Positions 15,894 to 25,074 are shown, counted from the stretch's first letter. The stretch: DNA of 39,473 bases from Terriglobales bacterium (GCA_025934025.1 JAICYU010000008.1:1-39473); one strand, 5' to 3'. Numbers and translations are program-made. The notes: generated by a model from the sequence alone, not told the origin.

Positions 15894-17324
15894 GTGACAC
15901 GCCTTGAAATTCCCCAATCCGATGCCATCGTGGTTGGTTCCGGCCCGAACGGGCTTGCGGCGGCGATCCGGCTTGCCCAGGCTGGACGAAAAGTAAGTGT
16001 GCTTGAAGCGGCTGACACTCCGGGAGGAGGCGCACGCTCGGCTGAGCTTACAATTCCTGGTTTTGTCCATGACGTCTGCGCCTCAGTGTTTCCAATGGCA
16101 GTGTGCTCACCCTACCTCAGTACGCTGCCCCTTCAAGAATATGGATTGGAATGGATATTTCCAGAGATACCGCTCGCACATCCATTCGACGACGATAGCG
16201 CCGCAGTTATGTTTCATTCGGTCCGCGAAACCGCGAATGGACTCGGAGCGGACGGCCCTGAATATGAGGCCCTGATCGGGCAGATGGTCCCTTCGGCAGA
16301 GGACCTATTTGCTTCGATCCTGGCGCCGCTTCAGTTGCCGAAGCATCCTTTACTTTTAGCCAGCTTTGGGCTGAAAGCGTTTCGCTCTGCCCGCACCGTG
16401 TCCCGCGCCTATTTCCGTACAGAACGTGCCCGAGCCCTGTTCGGCGGGATTGCCGGCCACGCCATGCTGCCCTTGGAAATGCTTACCAGCGCTGCTCCCG
16501 CGTTGGCGCTGGCGGTAGCCGCTCATGCCGAAGGATGGCCGTTCGCCAAATGCGGATCACAGAACCTGACGCGATCTCTGGTCTCACTGCTGCGCTCGAT
16601 GGGTGGGGACATTATCACCGGGTTTGAAGTGCAGTCGCTAAACCAACTGCCGCAGGCAGACGCGGTGCTTTTGGATGTGACTCCGCGACAGCTTCTGCGG
16701 ATCGCGGGAGACCGACTGCCGCACGGGTATCGAAGGAAGCTCGAGGGATATAAGTACGGTATGGGTGTCTTCAAGATGGATTGGGCGCTCAGCCAGCCGA
16801 TTCCGTGGCGCTCGCCGGAATGCCGGCAGGCGGGCACGCTGCACCTTGGCGGAACTTTGGATCAGATCAGCCTGTCAGAACGCGAGGCCTGGCAGGGAAG
16901 AGTGGCTGACAAGCCATTCATCATATTGGCGCAGGCCACTGTGGCCGACCCCAGCCGCGCACCGGCGGGAGGACACACAGCGTGGGGGTATTGCCATGTT
17001 CCCAACGGATTCACCGGGAGCATGGTGGAACAGATCGAAAATCAGATTGAGCGGTTTGCGCCCGGCTTTCGCGACTGCGTTCTGGCCCGCTCAGTGATGG
17101 CGCCGGAGGACTTTGAGCGTCACAACCCGAATCTGGTGGGCGGTGACATTGCAGGGGGCGCTGCGATTCCCAGCCAATTATTTTTTCGCCCCACGGCCGG
17201 CATGTACCGTGTCCCCGCTCCGGGGATTTTCCTTTGTTCTTCGTCAACGCCCCCGGGTCCGGGCGTTCACGGAATGTGTGGGTACTTCGCCGCTGAAGCC
17301 GCTTTGTCCAGTGCGCTGTCCTAA
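15894..17324 (+). CDS. FAD-dependent oxidoreductase, phytoene desaturase-like
   Basis: A 476-residue flavoprotein with an N-terminal dinucleotide-binding motif, VVGSGPNGLAAAIRLAQAG (GxGxxG at residues 15-20, acidic Glu38 ending the second strand), then PGGGARSAEL. The C-terminus ends with an FAD-contact segment near SSSTPPGPGVHGMCGYFAAEAAL, typical of the COG1233/CrtI family, which includes carotenoid desaturases, retinol saturase and PYROXD2-like proteins. There are no carotenoid genes nearby, so a phytoene substrate is not supported and the substrate is open. The GTG at 15894 is the likely start, with a weak ribosome site. Inverted repeats flank the gene on both sides, listed as a finding. 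Confidence 0.85.
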   Translation: MTRLEIPQSDAIVVGSGPNGLAAAIRLAQAGRKVSVLEAADTPGGGARSAELTIPGFVHDVCASVFPMAVCSPYLSTLPLQEYGLEWIFPEIPLAHPFDDDSAAVMFHSVRETANGLGADGPEYEALIGQMVPSAEDLFASILAPLQLPKHPLLLASFGLKAFRSARTVSRAYFRTERARALFGGIAGHAMLPLEMLTSAAPALALAVAAHAEGWPFAKCGSQNLTRSLVSLLRSMGGDIITGFEVQSLNQLPQADAVLLDVTPRQLLRIAGDRLPHGYRRKLEGYKYGMGVFKMDWALSQPIPWRSPECRQAGTLHLGGTLDQISLSEREAWQGRVADKPFIILAQATVADPSRAPAGGHTAWGYCHVPNGFTGSMVEQIENQIERFAPGFRDCVLARSVMAPEDFERHNPNLVGGDIAGGAAIPSQLFFRPTAGMYRVPAPGIFLCSSSTPPGPGVHGMCGYFAAEAALSSALS

Positions 17325-17489
17325 GGCGCTACACCTATATCAGAAAGGGATAAGAGCAGCACTGAACTTTTAGGAAACTTTTTTGTTCCGGACTGCTGCT
17401 CCACGATGTCTAAGAGAGTACAAAGTAAGCTGGCCGGTACGAAAGCAGAATAATGACGAAGCGCACGCGAGCGCTATCCAGGAGCAGGA

Positions 17490-18800
17490 ATGACTGCGGG
17501 GTTGGGCAAGATTAGTTCGAGATTTTCTCTAGCCGGCGTTGGTTTGCTGTGGCTGTGCATTGGATGCGGAGGTGGAGGCGCGAACGCCGGTCTGCCGGGA
17601 GGCGGAGGAGGGACCCCTTCTCCTACACCCACACCTACCCCCATTCCTACTTCCGCTATCGTCGAGCTCAGGGTGGCTGATTCCGTGGTGCCGCCAGGTG
17701 GAATTTATCAGTACCAACTGCTGCTGACCGAACCCAAGCCCATTGGCAATGGCAGCACGCGTCCAGGAGTTCCCGCCGGTCCCCGAGGCCCGGTGCGTGG
17801 GCTGGCGCTGCAAGCTCCGCGCGGGGTGGCAATCAATGATGCGTCAGGCCAGGCTTCGGGTGTCGCGGTTGTCGCACCTGACGGAACCATCACTGTGAAG
17901 CTGACCTCGCCCAATATCACGCTGGGAACGGACGTAAGTTACCCGCTGTTCACAATGACGATGCCGGTGAATGCGACGGCTACGCCGGGACAGGTTTTTC
18001 CGGTGACTCTGGATGGAGCAAACTCGTTTTTTCTGGATTCCGCCGGAAAGCAGTACACCCAGACGATCACGAATGGAACGCTCACCATCGGCGGCGTCGG
18101 CGATCAATCTATTACTGACGTGATCCCCGGAGGCGGGCTGCTGCCCGACCGCACCCTGGTCAGGGTTTTGGGAGTGGGATTCACGCCCAACACGCGCATC
18201 ACAATCGAAGGGACGAATATCTTTTTCCCTGATGACACTGTCTTTGTCAATTCCGGGGAAATTGATGTCAAGCTCTGCAACGGAACCGTAGATCCTGCAG
18301 CCACCGCATGCCCGAATACCGGAGCGAGCTTCCAACTGGATGGCGAGCGCGTCCGCGCAATCAACAAAGACAACAATAAGGTGATTGAATACTTTTCCTA
18401 CATGCGGACCGCGGATGCTCCGGGTACATCCGGAAACAATCTTGTTGCGGAAGTTCATCCTATGTTCTCGCGCCAGAGCTTCAGCGGGGCAACGCTGCCT
18501 TACTTCACTGACGCAACGCATTTCACCGGGTTAGCATTGCAGAATCCGGGTGCGGTGGATTCCACCGTGCTGCTCGAAATGTTGAATGCAAACAATGTGG
18601 CGCTGGAATCCACCACGATCGTCTTGCCCGCAGGAACCAAGATCGTGCGAGACATAAGAGATTGGTTCACCATCCCATTTGGGTCACAGGAAGTCACGGT
18701 CCGCGCTATGGTGACGACCGGACCTGCGCTACAGATGCTGGGACTATCCGGCGATTCGGCCGCTGGAACGGTTACGCCTGTAGTCCCCACGCCGCAGTAG
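17490..18800 (+). CDS. Secreted or lipidated surface protein, uncharacterised
   Basis: A 436-residue protein. The N-terminal hydrophobic segment ends LLWLCIGCGGGG, a probable lipoprotein signal with Cys26, although position -3 is Cys rather than Leu, so the lipobox is imperfect. A Gly-rich then Pro/Thr-rich linker (about residues 27-55) leads to a beta domain (VELRVADSVVPPGGIYQYQL...TLTIGG, about residues 58-205) that looks cohesin- or Ig-like. A second beta region of about 230 residues follows, including RVLGVGFTPNTRITIEG, which is IPT/TIG-like. I recognise no enzyme motif. AGGAGCAGGA just before the ATG fixes the start. A strong terminator follows. Extracytoplasmic binding or surface display is inferred. 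Confidence 0.7.
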   Translation: MTAGLGKISSRFSLAGVGLLWLCIGCGGGGANAGLPGGGGGTPSPTPTPTPIPTSAIVELRVADSVVPPGGIYQYQLLLTEPKPIGNGSTRPGVPAGPRGPVRGLALQAPRGVAINDASGQASGVAVVAPDGTITVKLTSPNITLGTDVSYPLFTMTMPVNATATPGQVFPVTLDGANSFFLDSAGKQYTQTITNGTLTIGGVGDQSITDVIPGGGLLPDRTLVRVLGVGFTPNTRITIEGTNIFFPDDTVFVNSGEIDVKLCNGTVDPAATACPNTGASFQLDGERVRAINKDNNKVIEYFSYMRTADAPGTSGNNLVAEVHPMFSRQSFSGATLPYFTDATHFTGLALQNPGAVDSTVLLEMLNANNVALESTTIVLPAGTKIVRDIRDWFTIPFGSQEVTVRAMVTTGPALQMLGLSGDSAAGTVTPVVPTPQ

Positions 18801-18822
18801 TCCGCTTCTGTTCGAATAAAGC

Positions 18823-18850
18823 AAAGCGGCCCTGCCGGGGCCGCTTTTGG
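18823..18850. terminator. Strong, possibly bidirectional terminator
   Basis: A perfect 10-bp stem, AAAGCGGCCC / GGGCCGCTTT, with a 5-base loop lies between two convergent genes. The T-run is short on the plus side (TTTT), and on the minus strand the stem is followed by a T-rich stretch. It probably serves both the lipoprotein gene and the Thr-rich gene. Confidence 0.8.
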
Positions 18851-18869
18851 ATATTTGCGAGCTTCCAAT

Positions 18870-19550
18870 CTAATTTCTTGGCGGAGTAGAAGTGCTTGGC
18901 GGATTGTTGGAAGTTGGTGGAGTGTTGGTTGTCGGAGTTGTGCTGGTTGGGGAAGGAGGCAAGTTGCTCGCCGGAGTACAAGGAGTCGTTGTTGTCCCAG
19001 TGGTTCCCACAGTTCCGCCGCTAGGATTCGTAGTGCCGGCCGTGGTGGAAGGCGAAGTCTGAGTTCCCATTCCGGTGGTTGAAGTTGTACCGCTGCCCGC
19101 GGTTGAACTGGTGGTAGTGCCCACGCCAGTAGTGCTGCCCGACGTGCTGCATGGCCCCGCAATCGTTCCTGCTGTGCCTGTGCTGCCAGTTGTGGCTCCT
19201 GCGGTTCCCGTTGTTGGCGATGTTGTGCTAGTGCCCATGGCGCCGCTGGCTGAAGGTGTGGTTGTCGTGCTCTGAGACGGCATTGTCGTTGTGGTTTGAG
19301 ATGGCGTTGTCGTTGTTGTGCTTTGGGACGGTGTGGTGGTTGTGGTCTGCGATCCGGTCACGCTGGGCGATCCGGGCGTGACAGTGGGTGTCCCCTGAGT
19401 AGCGCTGGGATTGCCGCTGGTTGTGGTCGTGGCGCCTGCTGCGGTGCCAGTTTGTGTTCCTGATGAGGTCGTGCCTGTGGTCCCCGTCTGTGCTGCAGCC
19501 ACTCCCATAGCCAAAGCAAATGCAAATCCTGTGAACAAGCTCTTGCGCAT
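18870..19550 (-). CDS. Thr/Ser-rich mucin-like secreted protein
   Basis: A 226-residue product with a signal peptide (MRKSLFTGFAFALAMGVAAAQ). The whole mature part is low-complexity, dominated by Thr, Ser, Gly and Pro. It includes four imperfect copies of a TPSQSTTTT-type unit near residues 70-100, and a Pro/Thr/Asn-rich C-terminal tail (TPPTSNNPPSTSTPPRN). Only two Cys are present in the mature chain. No domain is recognisable. Such mucin-like chains are often O-glycosylated and act as stalks or matrix proteins; that is inference. GGAGGA four bases before the ATG supports the start. It is divergent from the exopolysaccharide operon, so a cell-surface role is possible. Confidence 0.7.
   Translation of the reverse strand: MRKSLFTGFAFALAMGVAAAQTGTTGTTSSGTQTGTAAGATTTTSGNPSATQGTPTVTPGSPSVTGSQTTTTTPSQSTTTTTPSQTTTTMPSQSTTTTPSASGAMGTSTTSPTTGTAGATTGSTGTAGTIAGPCSTSGSTTGVGTTTSSTAGSGTTSTTGMGTQTSPSTTAGTTNPSGGTVGTTGTTTTPCTPASNLPPSPTSTTPTTNTPPTSNNPPSTSTPPRN
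19255..19355 (-). repeat. Imperfect short tandem repeats in the Thr-rich gene
   Basis: About four degenerate units of 24-27 bases encode (T/M)PSQ(S/T)TTTT in the mucin-like protein. Copies differ at several bases, so the array is old rather than freshly expanded. Confidence 0.6.
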
Positions 19551-19826
19551 GCGTCCTCCACGCGTCTTTTCGACTCAGAAAGTTGCTCTTGAAGTTATAT
19601 GATGCGCTGTCGCTTTCAGTGAGATGGCGGGGTGGCAAGCCAAGGAGAACCGAGCACCGCGATGATGCCGGCCAGCGATGATGCCTGCTACGAAGGTCAA
19701 TTTTCTGGGTTTACCGTAAAATAGCGGGGTCTCCACTGTAAGTTGCTGCTGGTTCCTGTATTCTCGACTGCGCGCCAACGTGCCCTGTGTGGCGATGTTG
19801 GAACCGGGAGACGAATTGAGAGTTCG

Positions 19827-22598
19827 ATGGGAGCGATTTTGAATTCGGTGAAATCTTTCATCCGTCTAATACATCTTTTGTCCACGACGAGTTTGTTATG
19901 TGTTCTTGTGCTCACGCAAGTCTCCATGGCCCAGCAGCAAGCCGATCAGCAAAATGATCAGCAACAGAATGATCAGGAACAGGGCCAGTCTTCCGGTGAA
20001 CTTTCGGCCGACGAGATCATCCAGATTCTCCAGGAAAATCCTGACGTGCTGGCAGATGCGAAGGCCGAGATCGCCAGCCAGCTTCAGGACCGTGGCTACC
20101 CGATCACAGAGAAAGACATAACGGACGAAAAGCTGTTTAGTCAGATTCGCTCCGATGACCGGGTCCGGAAAGTAATGAGCGATGAGCTTCAAAGGCGTGG
20201 CTTTGGCGCGTCTCAGGAGTCCGAGCAACAACAGACGACGGCTCCCGCGCGTCCGCGAAACAATGCTGGACAGCGGACACCCGCGGCGGGAACAGCAAGG
20301 AACGGAAATGCCGGCCGGAATGCTCCTTCCGCAGCTTCCGGGCAAAGTACGGGTACAAACCAAACGCAAAGTCAGTACCCATTGCGCGATCTGCCGGCTA
20401 TGCGCGATCTCTACACTCAGGCGCTGAGTCCTCAGGTCGCCATTGAACGCTTCGGCGCGGCGTTGTTCCGCAACAGCGTGGCAACACTCGCCAACGGCCC
20501 GCAGCGGGCGCAGCTCGATATTCCCGTTGGTCCTGATTACGTGATCGGCCCCGGTGATCAGCTCGTGGTCGAGTACTGGGGACGGACCACGCAACGGCTG
20601 CAGCTCACCGTGGATCGGGAAGGTCGGGTGCTGTTGCCTGAAGCAGGCGGAGTGATCGTCGCAGGGCGCACCCTGGCCGACGCTCAGCAGGTCATCGAAA
20701 AATTGCTGGCGCGGCAGTTCCGAGACATTACGGTAGACGTGAGTCTGGGCAAGCTGCGGACGGTCCGGGTTTATGTCGTCGGTGATGTCAAGAATCCAGG
20801 AGCATATGACATCAGTTCACTTTCGACAGCCTTGAGCGCGCTGATTGTCGCCGGAGGGCCTACCGACGCGGGATCGTACCGCACTGTAAATCATTACCGC
20901 GGAAGAAAGCTGCTGGAAGAAGTTGATCTCTATGAGCTGATGCTCAAGGGAGTCACCTCTGGCGAGATCCACTTGGAATCTGGTGACAGCATTCAGGTGC
21001 CCACAACAGGCCCTCAAGTAACGGTTGAAGGTTCAGTACGGCGTCCCGCAATCTACGAGCTGCGCAACGAGAAAACGCTCGACCAGGTGCTGGACTTGGC
21101 GGGTGGCATTCCAGTTACCGGCGAACTCGACAATGTGAAAGTGGAAAGGATTGCCGCGCACGAGCGCAAGGAGATGCTGAACATCAACTTGCCTCAGTCC
21201 GGCGACGATACCGTGCGCCAGGCTTTCACACGCGTGGAGATCAAAGATGGCGACACTGTTACGGTGGCCCCCATCCTGCCGTACACCAATCAAGCGGTTT
21301 ATCTTCAGGGTCACGTGTTTCGTCCGGGGAAATATCCTTATAAGGAAGGCCTGAAAGTTACGGACCTGATCGGTTCCTATAACGACCTTCTTCCTGAACC
21401 GGCTGACCGTGCTGAAATCATCCGGCTGCACCCGCCAGACTACAATCCCGCGGTGATCGCATTCGATCTTCGAAGCGTGCTGGAGAAGCACGAGACCGCT
21501 CCCACTCTCCAGCCCTTCGACACGATTAGAGTCTATGGACGCTACGATGCCGATGCGCCCAAGGTCTCGATTTTTGGCCAGGTGCTGCGCCCCGGCGAAT
21601 ATCCGCTTTCTGACGGCATGACTGCGGCACAACTGGTGCGGCTTGCCGGCGGTTTCACGCGCAGCGCCTTTCGCGATCAGGCGGACCTTTCCAGTTACCA
21701 GATTGTCAACGGCGAGAAGGTGGATCTGGATCATCGTCCAGTGCCAATCGGGCGCGCGCTCACCGGAGAAGCTGATACTGACGTGTTGCTGAAGCCGGGT
21801 GATGTTCTTACGATCAGCCAGATCGGCGGATGGGAAGATATCGGAGGAGCAGTCGGCGTCTCAGGACAGGTGCTCCATCCGGGCCGATATGGAATTCAAA
21901 GCGGCGAGCGGCTCAGCTCTGTCCTGCAGCGCGCTGGAGGGTTCAGTCCGGAAGCTTATCCTTACGGCGCAATTCTTGAGCGTGCCCAGGTCCGGGAGTT
22001 TTCTGCCAGAACCCGCGATGATCTGATCGCGCGCCTGCAAGGCGGAAATTCCACAACTCGTACCACGCCGGGTAGTCTCGTGCCCACCACCGCCAGCACC
22101 GGCGCCTCATCGCAGAATAAGCAGCTTTTGGATCGCCTGAAGCAAATCCAGCCGAGCGGAAGAATGGTGATCCACATCAGCGGCGACATGGCAAAATGGG
22201 AAAAGACCGCCGCGAACATTGAACTGCGCCCGGGCGATACGCTCTTCATTCCCAAGCGCCCGAATTTTGTTATGGTCGCCGGCCAGGTTTACAGCCCGCT
22301 GGCAATTACTTACAGCAAAGGCAAACGCGCAAGCTGGTATCTAAATCAGGCTGGCGGCCCGACCACTCTCGCCGACAAGAAGAATATATTCGTCATCCGA
22401 GCGAATGGCACGGTGATCGGCCGGGGCTCCAATCAATGGTGGTCCGGCAGCATGATGAGCGCCGTGCTGCAGCCTGGAGACACCATCTACGTTCCTGACA
22501 AAGTCAGTGGAGGAAATGCCATCTTCCGCAACATTGGCCAGACCGTTCAACTTCTCTCGGGCGCGGCTGTGGCTGTCAGCGTCATCAGGACTTTCTAA
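19827..22598 (+). CDS. Wza-like polysaccharide export protein with six SLBB domains
   Basis: A 923-residue protein starting MGAILNSVKSF with a signal peptide ending QVSMAQ; no lipobox is seen. A Gln/Asp/Asn-rich segment follows, then a disordered Ala/Arg/Gly/Thr-rich linker (about residues 120-180). The polysaccharide export (PES) domain has PDYVIGPGDQLVVEYWGR. Six SLBB-type repeats follow, seen by VVGDVKNPGAY, VEGSVRRPAIYEL, LQGHVFRPGKYPY, FGQVLRPGEYPL, VSGQVLHPGRYGI and VAGQVYSPLAITY. The C-terminus ends in a hydrophobic segment (LLSGAAVAVSVIRTF). E. coli Wza has only about 380 residues, so this is a giant form. It should form the outer-membrane/periplasmic channel for the polymer made by the downstream genes. 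The ATG at 19827 is preferred over the track start because the signal peptide begins there. Confidence 0.9.
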   Translation: MGAILNSVKSFIRLIHLLSTTSLLCVLVLTQVSMAQQQADQQNDQQQNDQEQGQSSGELSADEIIQILQENPDVLADAKAEIASQLQDRGYPITEKDITDEKLFSQIRSDDRVRKVMSDELQRRGFGASQESEQQQTTAPARPRNNAGQRTPAAGTARNGNAGRNAPSAASGQSTGTNQTQSQYPLRDLPAMRDLYTQALSPQVAIERFGAALFRNSVATLANGPQRAQLDIPVGPDYVIGPGDQLVVEYWGRTTQRLQLTVDREGRVLLPEAGGVIVAGRTLADAQQVIEKLLARQFRDITVDVSLGKLRTVRVYVVGDVKNPGAYDISSLSTALSALIVAGGPTDAGSYRTVNHYRGRKLLEEVDLYELMLKGVTSGEIHLESGDSIQVPTTGPQVTVEGSVRRPAIYELRNEKTLDQVLDLAGGIPVTGELDNVKVERIAAHERKEMLNINLPQSGDDTVRQAFTRVEIKDGDTVTVAPILPYTNQAVYLQGHVFRPGKYPYKEGLKVTDLIGSYNDLLPEPADRAEIIRLHPPDYNPAVIAFDLRSVLEKHETAPTLQPFDTIRVYGRYDADAPKVSIFGQVLRPGEYPLSDGMTAAQLVRLAGGFTRSAFRDQADLSSYQIVNGEKVDLDHRPVPIGRALTGEADTDVLLKPGDVLTISQIGGWEDIGGAVGVSGQVLHPGRYGIQSGERLSSVLQRAGGFSPEAYPYGAILERAQVREFSARTRDDLIARLQGGNSTTRTTPGSLVPTTASTGASSQNKQLLDRLKQIQPSGRMVIHISGDMAKWEKTAANIELRPGDTLFIPKRPNFVMVAGQVYSPLAITYSKGKRASWYLNQAGGPTTLADKKNIFVIRANGTVIGRGSNQWWSGSMMSAVLQPGDTIYVPDKVSGGNAIFRNIGQTVQLLSGAAVAVSVIRTF

Positions 22599-22608
22599 GG
22601 AGAATTCG

Positions 22609-25074
22609 TTGCTCAAAAGGCCACAGCGGCAACTTCTGATCGCGGCCCTTGTTCTCTGGCTTTGGGCACCCGGCTTGTACAGCCAGGTAACGCCAGACGT
22701 TGCTTCTCAAAAGCCTATGCCGGAAGCAAACAACGAGCATCTGGCCAGCGCAGCGCCCACTACATTCGCTGCTAACGTTCTTCGCGACCAGAAGCAAATC
22801 TGGACGGCGCCGTTCAAAGCCAGAATCGAAGACCTGAACTGGCTGGTGCCGGTGGCCGGAGTGACTGCTGGACTCATCAACGCGGATGCAGAGTTGTCAT
22901 CCCGCATTGACACCGCCGGAACTTTCGCGCGCCATGCGAGCACTATCTCGAATGGCGGCGTGGCTTTGGCCGTGGGAGGCGCAGGCAGCCTTTATTTGCT
23001 CGGAAAACTAAGGACTGACGACCATCAACGGGAAGCAGGCATCGTGGGCGTGGAAGCGGCTACCGATAGTCTGATCGTGACGGAAGCTCTCAAGATCGTC
23101 AGCCTGCGCCAGCGCCCTACGGACGGTGCGGGCCAAGGTTTGTTTTTTGAGAACGGTTCCATCCTCAACTCCTCTTTTCCTTCGGCGCACTCCATGGTGG
23201 CATGGTCGGTCGCCAGCGCTATTTCACATGAATATCCCGGATTGTTTACTCAGGGATTTACTTATACGGCAGCTACGGCTGTGAGCCTGGCCCGCGTATA
23301 TGGCAAGCAGCACTTTCCCAGCGATGTTTTCGTTGGGGCTGTGGCGGGATGGCTGATTGGACGTCAGGTATATTCATCGCATCACGACCTTAATCTTACC
23401 GGCGGTGGCGGCTGGGGAACGTTCGACCATGATAATGCTTCGCCTGAGACTTCAGTCCGTCCCGTCTCTTTCTCGCCGTACGTTCCCATGGATAGCTGGG
23501 TGTATGGCGCATTTGATCGCCTTGCAGCCCTGGGAGCCACGCAGACCGGCTTCGCCAGTCTCAGACCTTGGACACGTCAGGAATGTGCTCGGCTGATCGA
23601 AGAGGCGCAGAGTGCGGTGGATGAAACCTCCGGCGACGAATCATCACGGCTGCTTGCAGCTCTCGAAAGGGAGTTCGCGAAGGAACTGCAGGGCGGAGAC
23701 GCGGAATACATCGGGATTGACTCTCTCTATGCTCGGACCCTTTCGACGTCCGGGCCGGCACTCACTGACGATTATCATTTCGGCCGAACCGTAGTAAACG
23801 ATTTTGGAAGGCCTTACGAGCGCGGAACCAATGCAGTAGCGGGGATCTCCGGCAGCGGCTCCTCAGGACCTCTGGGATTTTATATTCGCGGAGAATATGA
23901 GCATGCTCCTTCTGCTGCGGCAGTTCCTCAGGCAGTGCAGGATGCGATCCAGGTGGCAGATGAGAAGCCGCCGGCGCCGGCGCTTGCAACGCCGGAATTC
24001 GATCAGTTCCGATTGCTTGATGGATACGTGAGCCTCAATCTGAAAGGATGGCAGGCTTCATTCGGAAAACAGAACCTCTGGCTCGGCCCCACTCAGGATC
24101 CAATGTTATGGAGCACCAATGCGGAACCGGTTTACATGTTCCGCGTGGACCAGACGGTTCCCAAGAAACTGCCCAGCCTGCTAAAGCTCCTTGGTCCTTA
24201 CCGGATTGAGCTTTGGGAGGCCAAGCTGGCAGGCCATCATTTTATCGCTACTCAAAGCTCCCTTGGAACCGTTGTCACCCTGGGACGAAGTTTGGCGCGC
24301 CAGCCAATGGTCAATGGCTTCAAGGTGAACTTCAAGCCGACGCCCAATTTCGATTTCGGAGTCGGCGCTACCGGGCTGTGGGGCGGGCCTGATTTTCCCA
24401 TCACCTTAGGTGCGTTCCGGCATGCAGCTCTGTCCACTACGAATGCGGTTGGACGCGGACATGATCCCGGGGACCGGCGCTCCAGCTTCGACTTCAGCTA
24501 TCGGATTCCCAAACTGCGCGACCTGCTTACGTTGTATGAAGATTCAATGGTCGAAGATGAGATCTCGCCCATCGGATACCCGCGTCGCGCTGCGCATGAT
24601 GCCGGAATTTACCTGAGCCGGCTGCCCAAGCTGCCGCATATGGATTTTCGCGCCGAGGGAGCGTATACCAATCTCCCCGGTCTGTTTGAGCCCGCGGGCG
24701 GTGGCTTCTTTTATTGGAACGTCCGCTACCTCGATGGATACACCGTGAGAGGCAATATCATTGGTGACGCGACCGTAGGCAGACAGGGCATTGCATTGCG
24801 CGCGGAAACAACGTACTGGGCTGCGGCGGATAAGACCGTCAAGCTGGGCTATCGCAGCAATATCGCCGATGCCATGTTTCTCCAGGGCGGTAACCTGCGG
24901 GATATTTATGCGCGGTCCGACTGGAGCTTGAACCCAAACGTTCTGCTCTCCAGTTTTCTGCAGTACGAGTACTGGAATTTTCCGCTGCTCAGTGCGGGAG
25001 AGAAACAGAACAACTTTACTGCCGCTTTTCAGATTACGTGGCAGCCACACTGGCGAGTGAGGCATGGAAGCTAG
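22609..25074 (+). CDS. PAP2 phosphatase - Wzi capsule assembly fusion protein
   Basis: An 821-residue protein starting at TTG (22609) with AGGAG 7 bases upstream and 10 bases after the export gene; the ORF-track start lies inside that gene. A signal peptide ends near GLYSQ. Residues 120-255 are a PAP2 domain with all three motifs: K-x6-RP (Lys162, Arg169-Pro170), PSAH (191-194), and R-x5-H-x3-D (Arg229, His235, Asp239). Residues 290-821 resemble the Wzi capsule-assembly beta-barrel: VPMDSWVYGAFDRLAALG, LRPWTRQECARL, and later GYVSLNLKGWQASFGKQNLWLGPT. Wzi anchors capsule at the outer membrane. PAP2 enzymes dephosphorylate lipid pyrophosphates such as undecaprenyl-PP. The fusion could link polymer anchoring to carrier recycling; that is inference. 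The last 11 bases overlap the next gene. Confidence 0.88.
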   Translation: MLKRPQRQLLIAALVLWLWAPGLYSQVTPDVASQKPMPEANNEHLASAAPTTFAANVLRDQKQIWTAPFKARIEDLNWLVPVAGVTAGLINADAELSSRIDTAGTFARHASTISNGGVALAVGGAGSLYLLGKLRTDDHQREAGIVGVEAATDSLIVTEALKIVSLRQRPTDGAGQGLFFENGSILNSSFPSAHSMVAWSVASAISHEYPGLFTQGFTYTAATAVSLARVYGKQHFPSDVFVGAVAGWLIGRQVYSSHHDLNLTGGGGWGTFDHDNASPETSVRPVSFSPYVPMDSWVYGAFDRLAALGATQTGFASLRPWTRQECARLIEEAQSAVDETSGDESSRLLAALEREFAKELQGGDAEYIGIDSLYARTLSTSGPALTDDYHFGRTVVNDFGRPYERGTNAVAGISGSGSSGPLGFYIRGEYEHAPSAAAVPQAVQDAIQVADEKPPAPALATPEFDQFRLLDGYVSLNLKGWQASFGKQNLWLGPTQDPMLWSTNAEPVYMFRVDQTVPKKLPSLLKLLGPYRIELWEAKLAGHHFIATQSSLGTVVTLGRSLARQPMVNGFKVNFKPTPNFDFGVGATGLWGGPDFPITLGAFRHAALSTTNAVGRGHDPGDRRSSFDFSYRIPKLRDLLTLYEDSMVEDEISPIGYPRRAAHDAGIYLSRLPKLPHMDFRAEGAYTNLPGLFEPAGGGFFYWNVRYLDGYTVRGNIIGDATVGRQGIALRAETTYWAAADKTVKLGYRSNIADAMFLQGGNLRDIYARSDWSLNPNVLLSSFLQYEYWNFPLLSAGEKQNNFTAAFQITWQPHWRVRHGS

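Noticed and set aside
17354-17401. Terminator after the flavoprotein gene
   Set aside because: The arms pair over 8 bases, but the T-run lies in the loop and no T-tract follows the second arm.
18500-19162. 220-codon minus-strand ORF
   Set aside because: It overlaps the Thr-rich gene in another frame and the lipoprotein gene antisense. It has no signal peptide, and its composition is an artefact of the repeat sequence.
19896-20594. 232-codon minus-strand ORF
   Set aside because: It is a shadow of the export gene, created by its Gln/Asp-rich codons. It has no plausible domain or start site.
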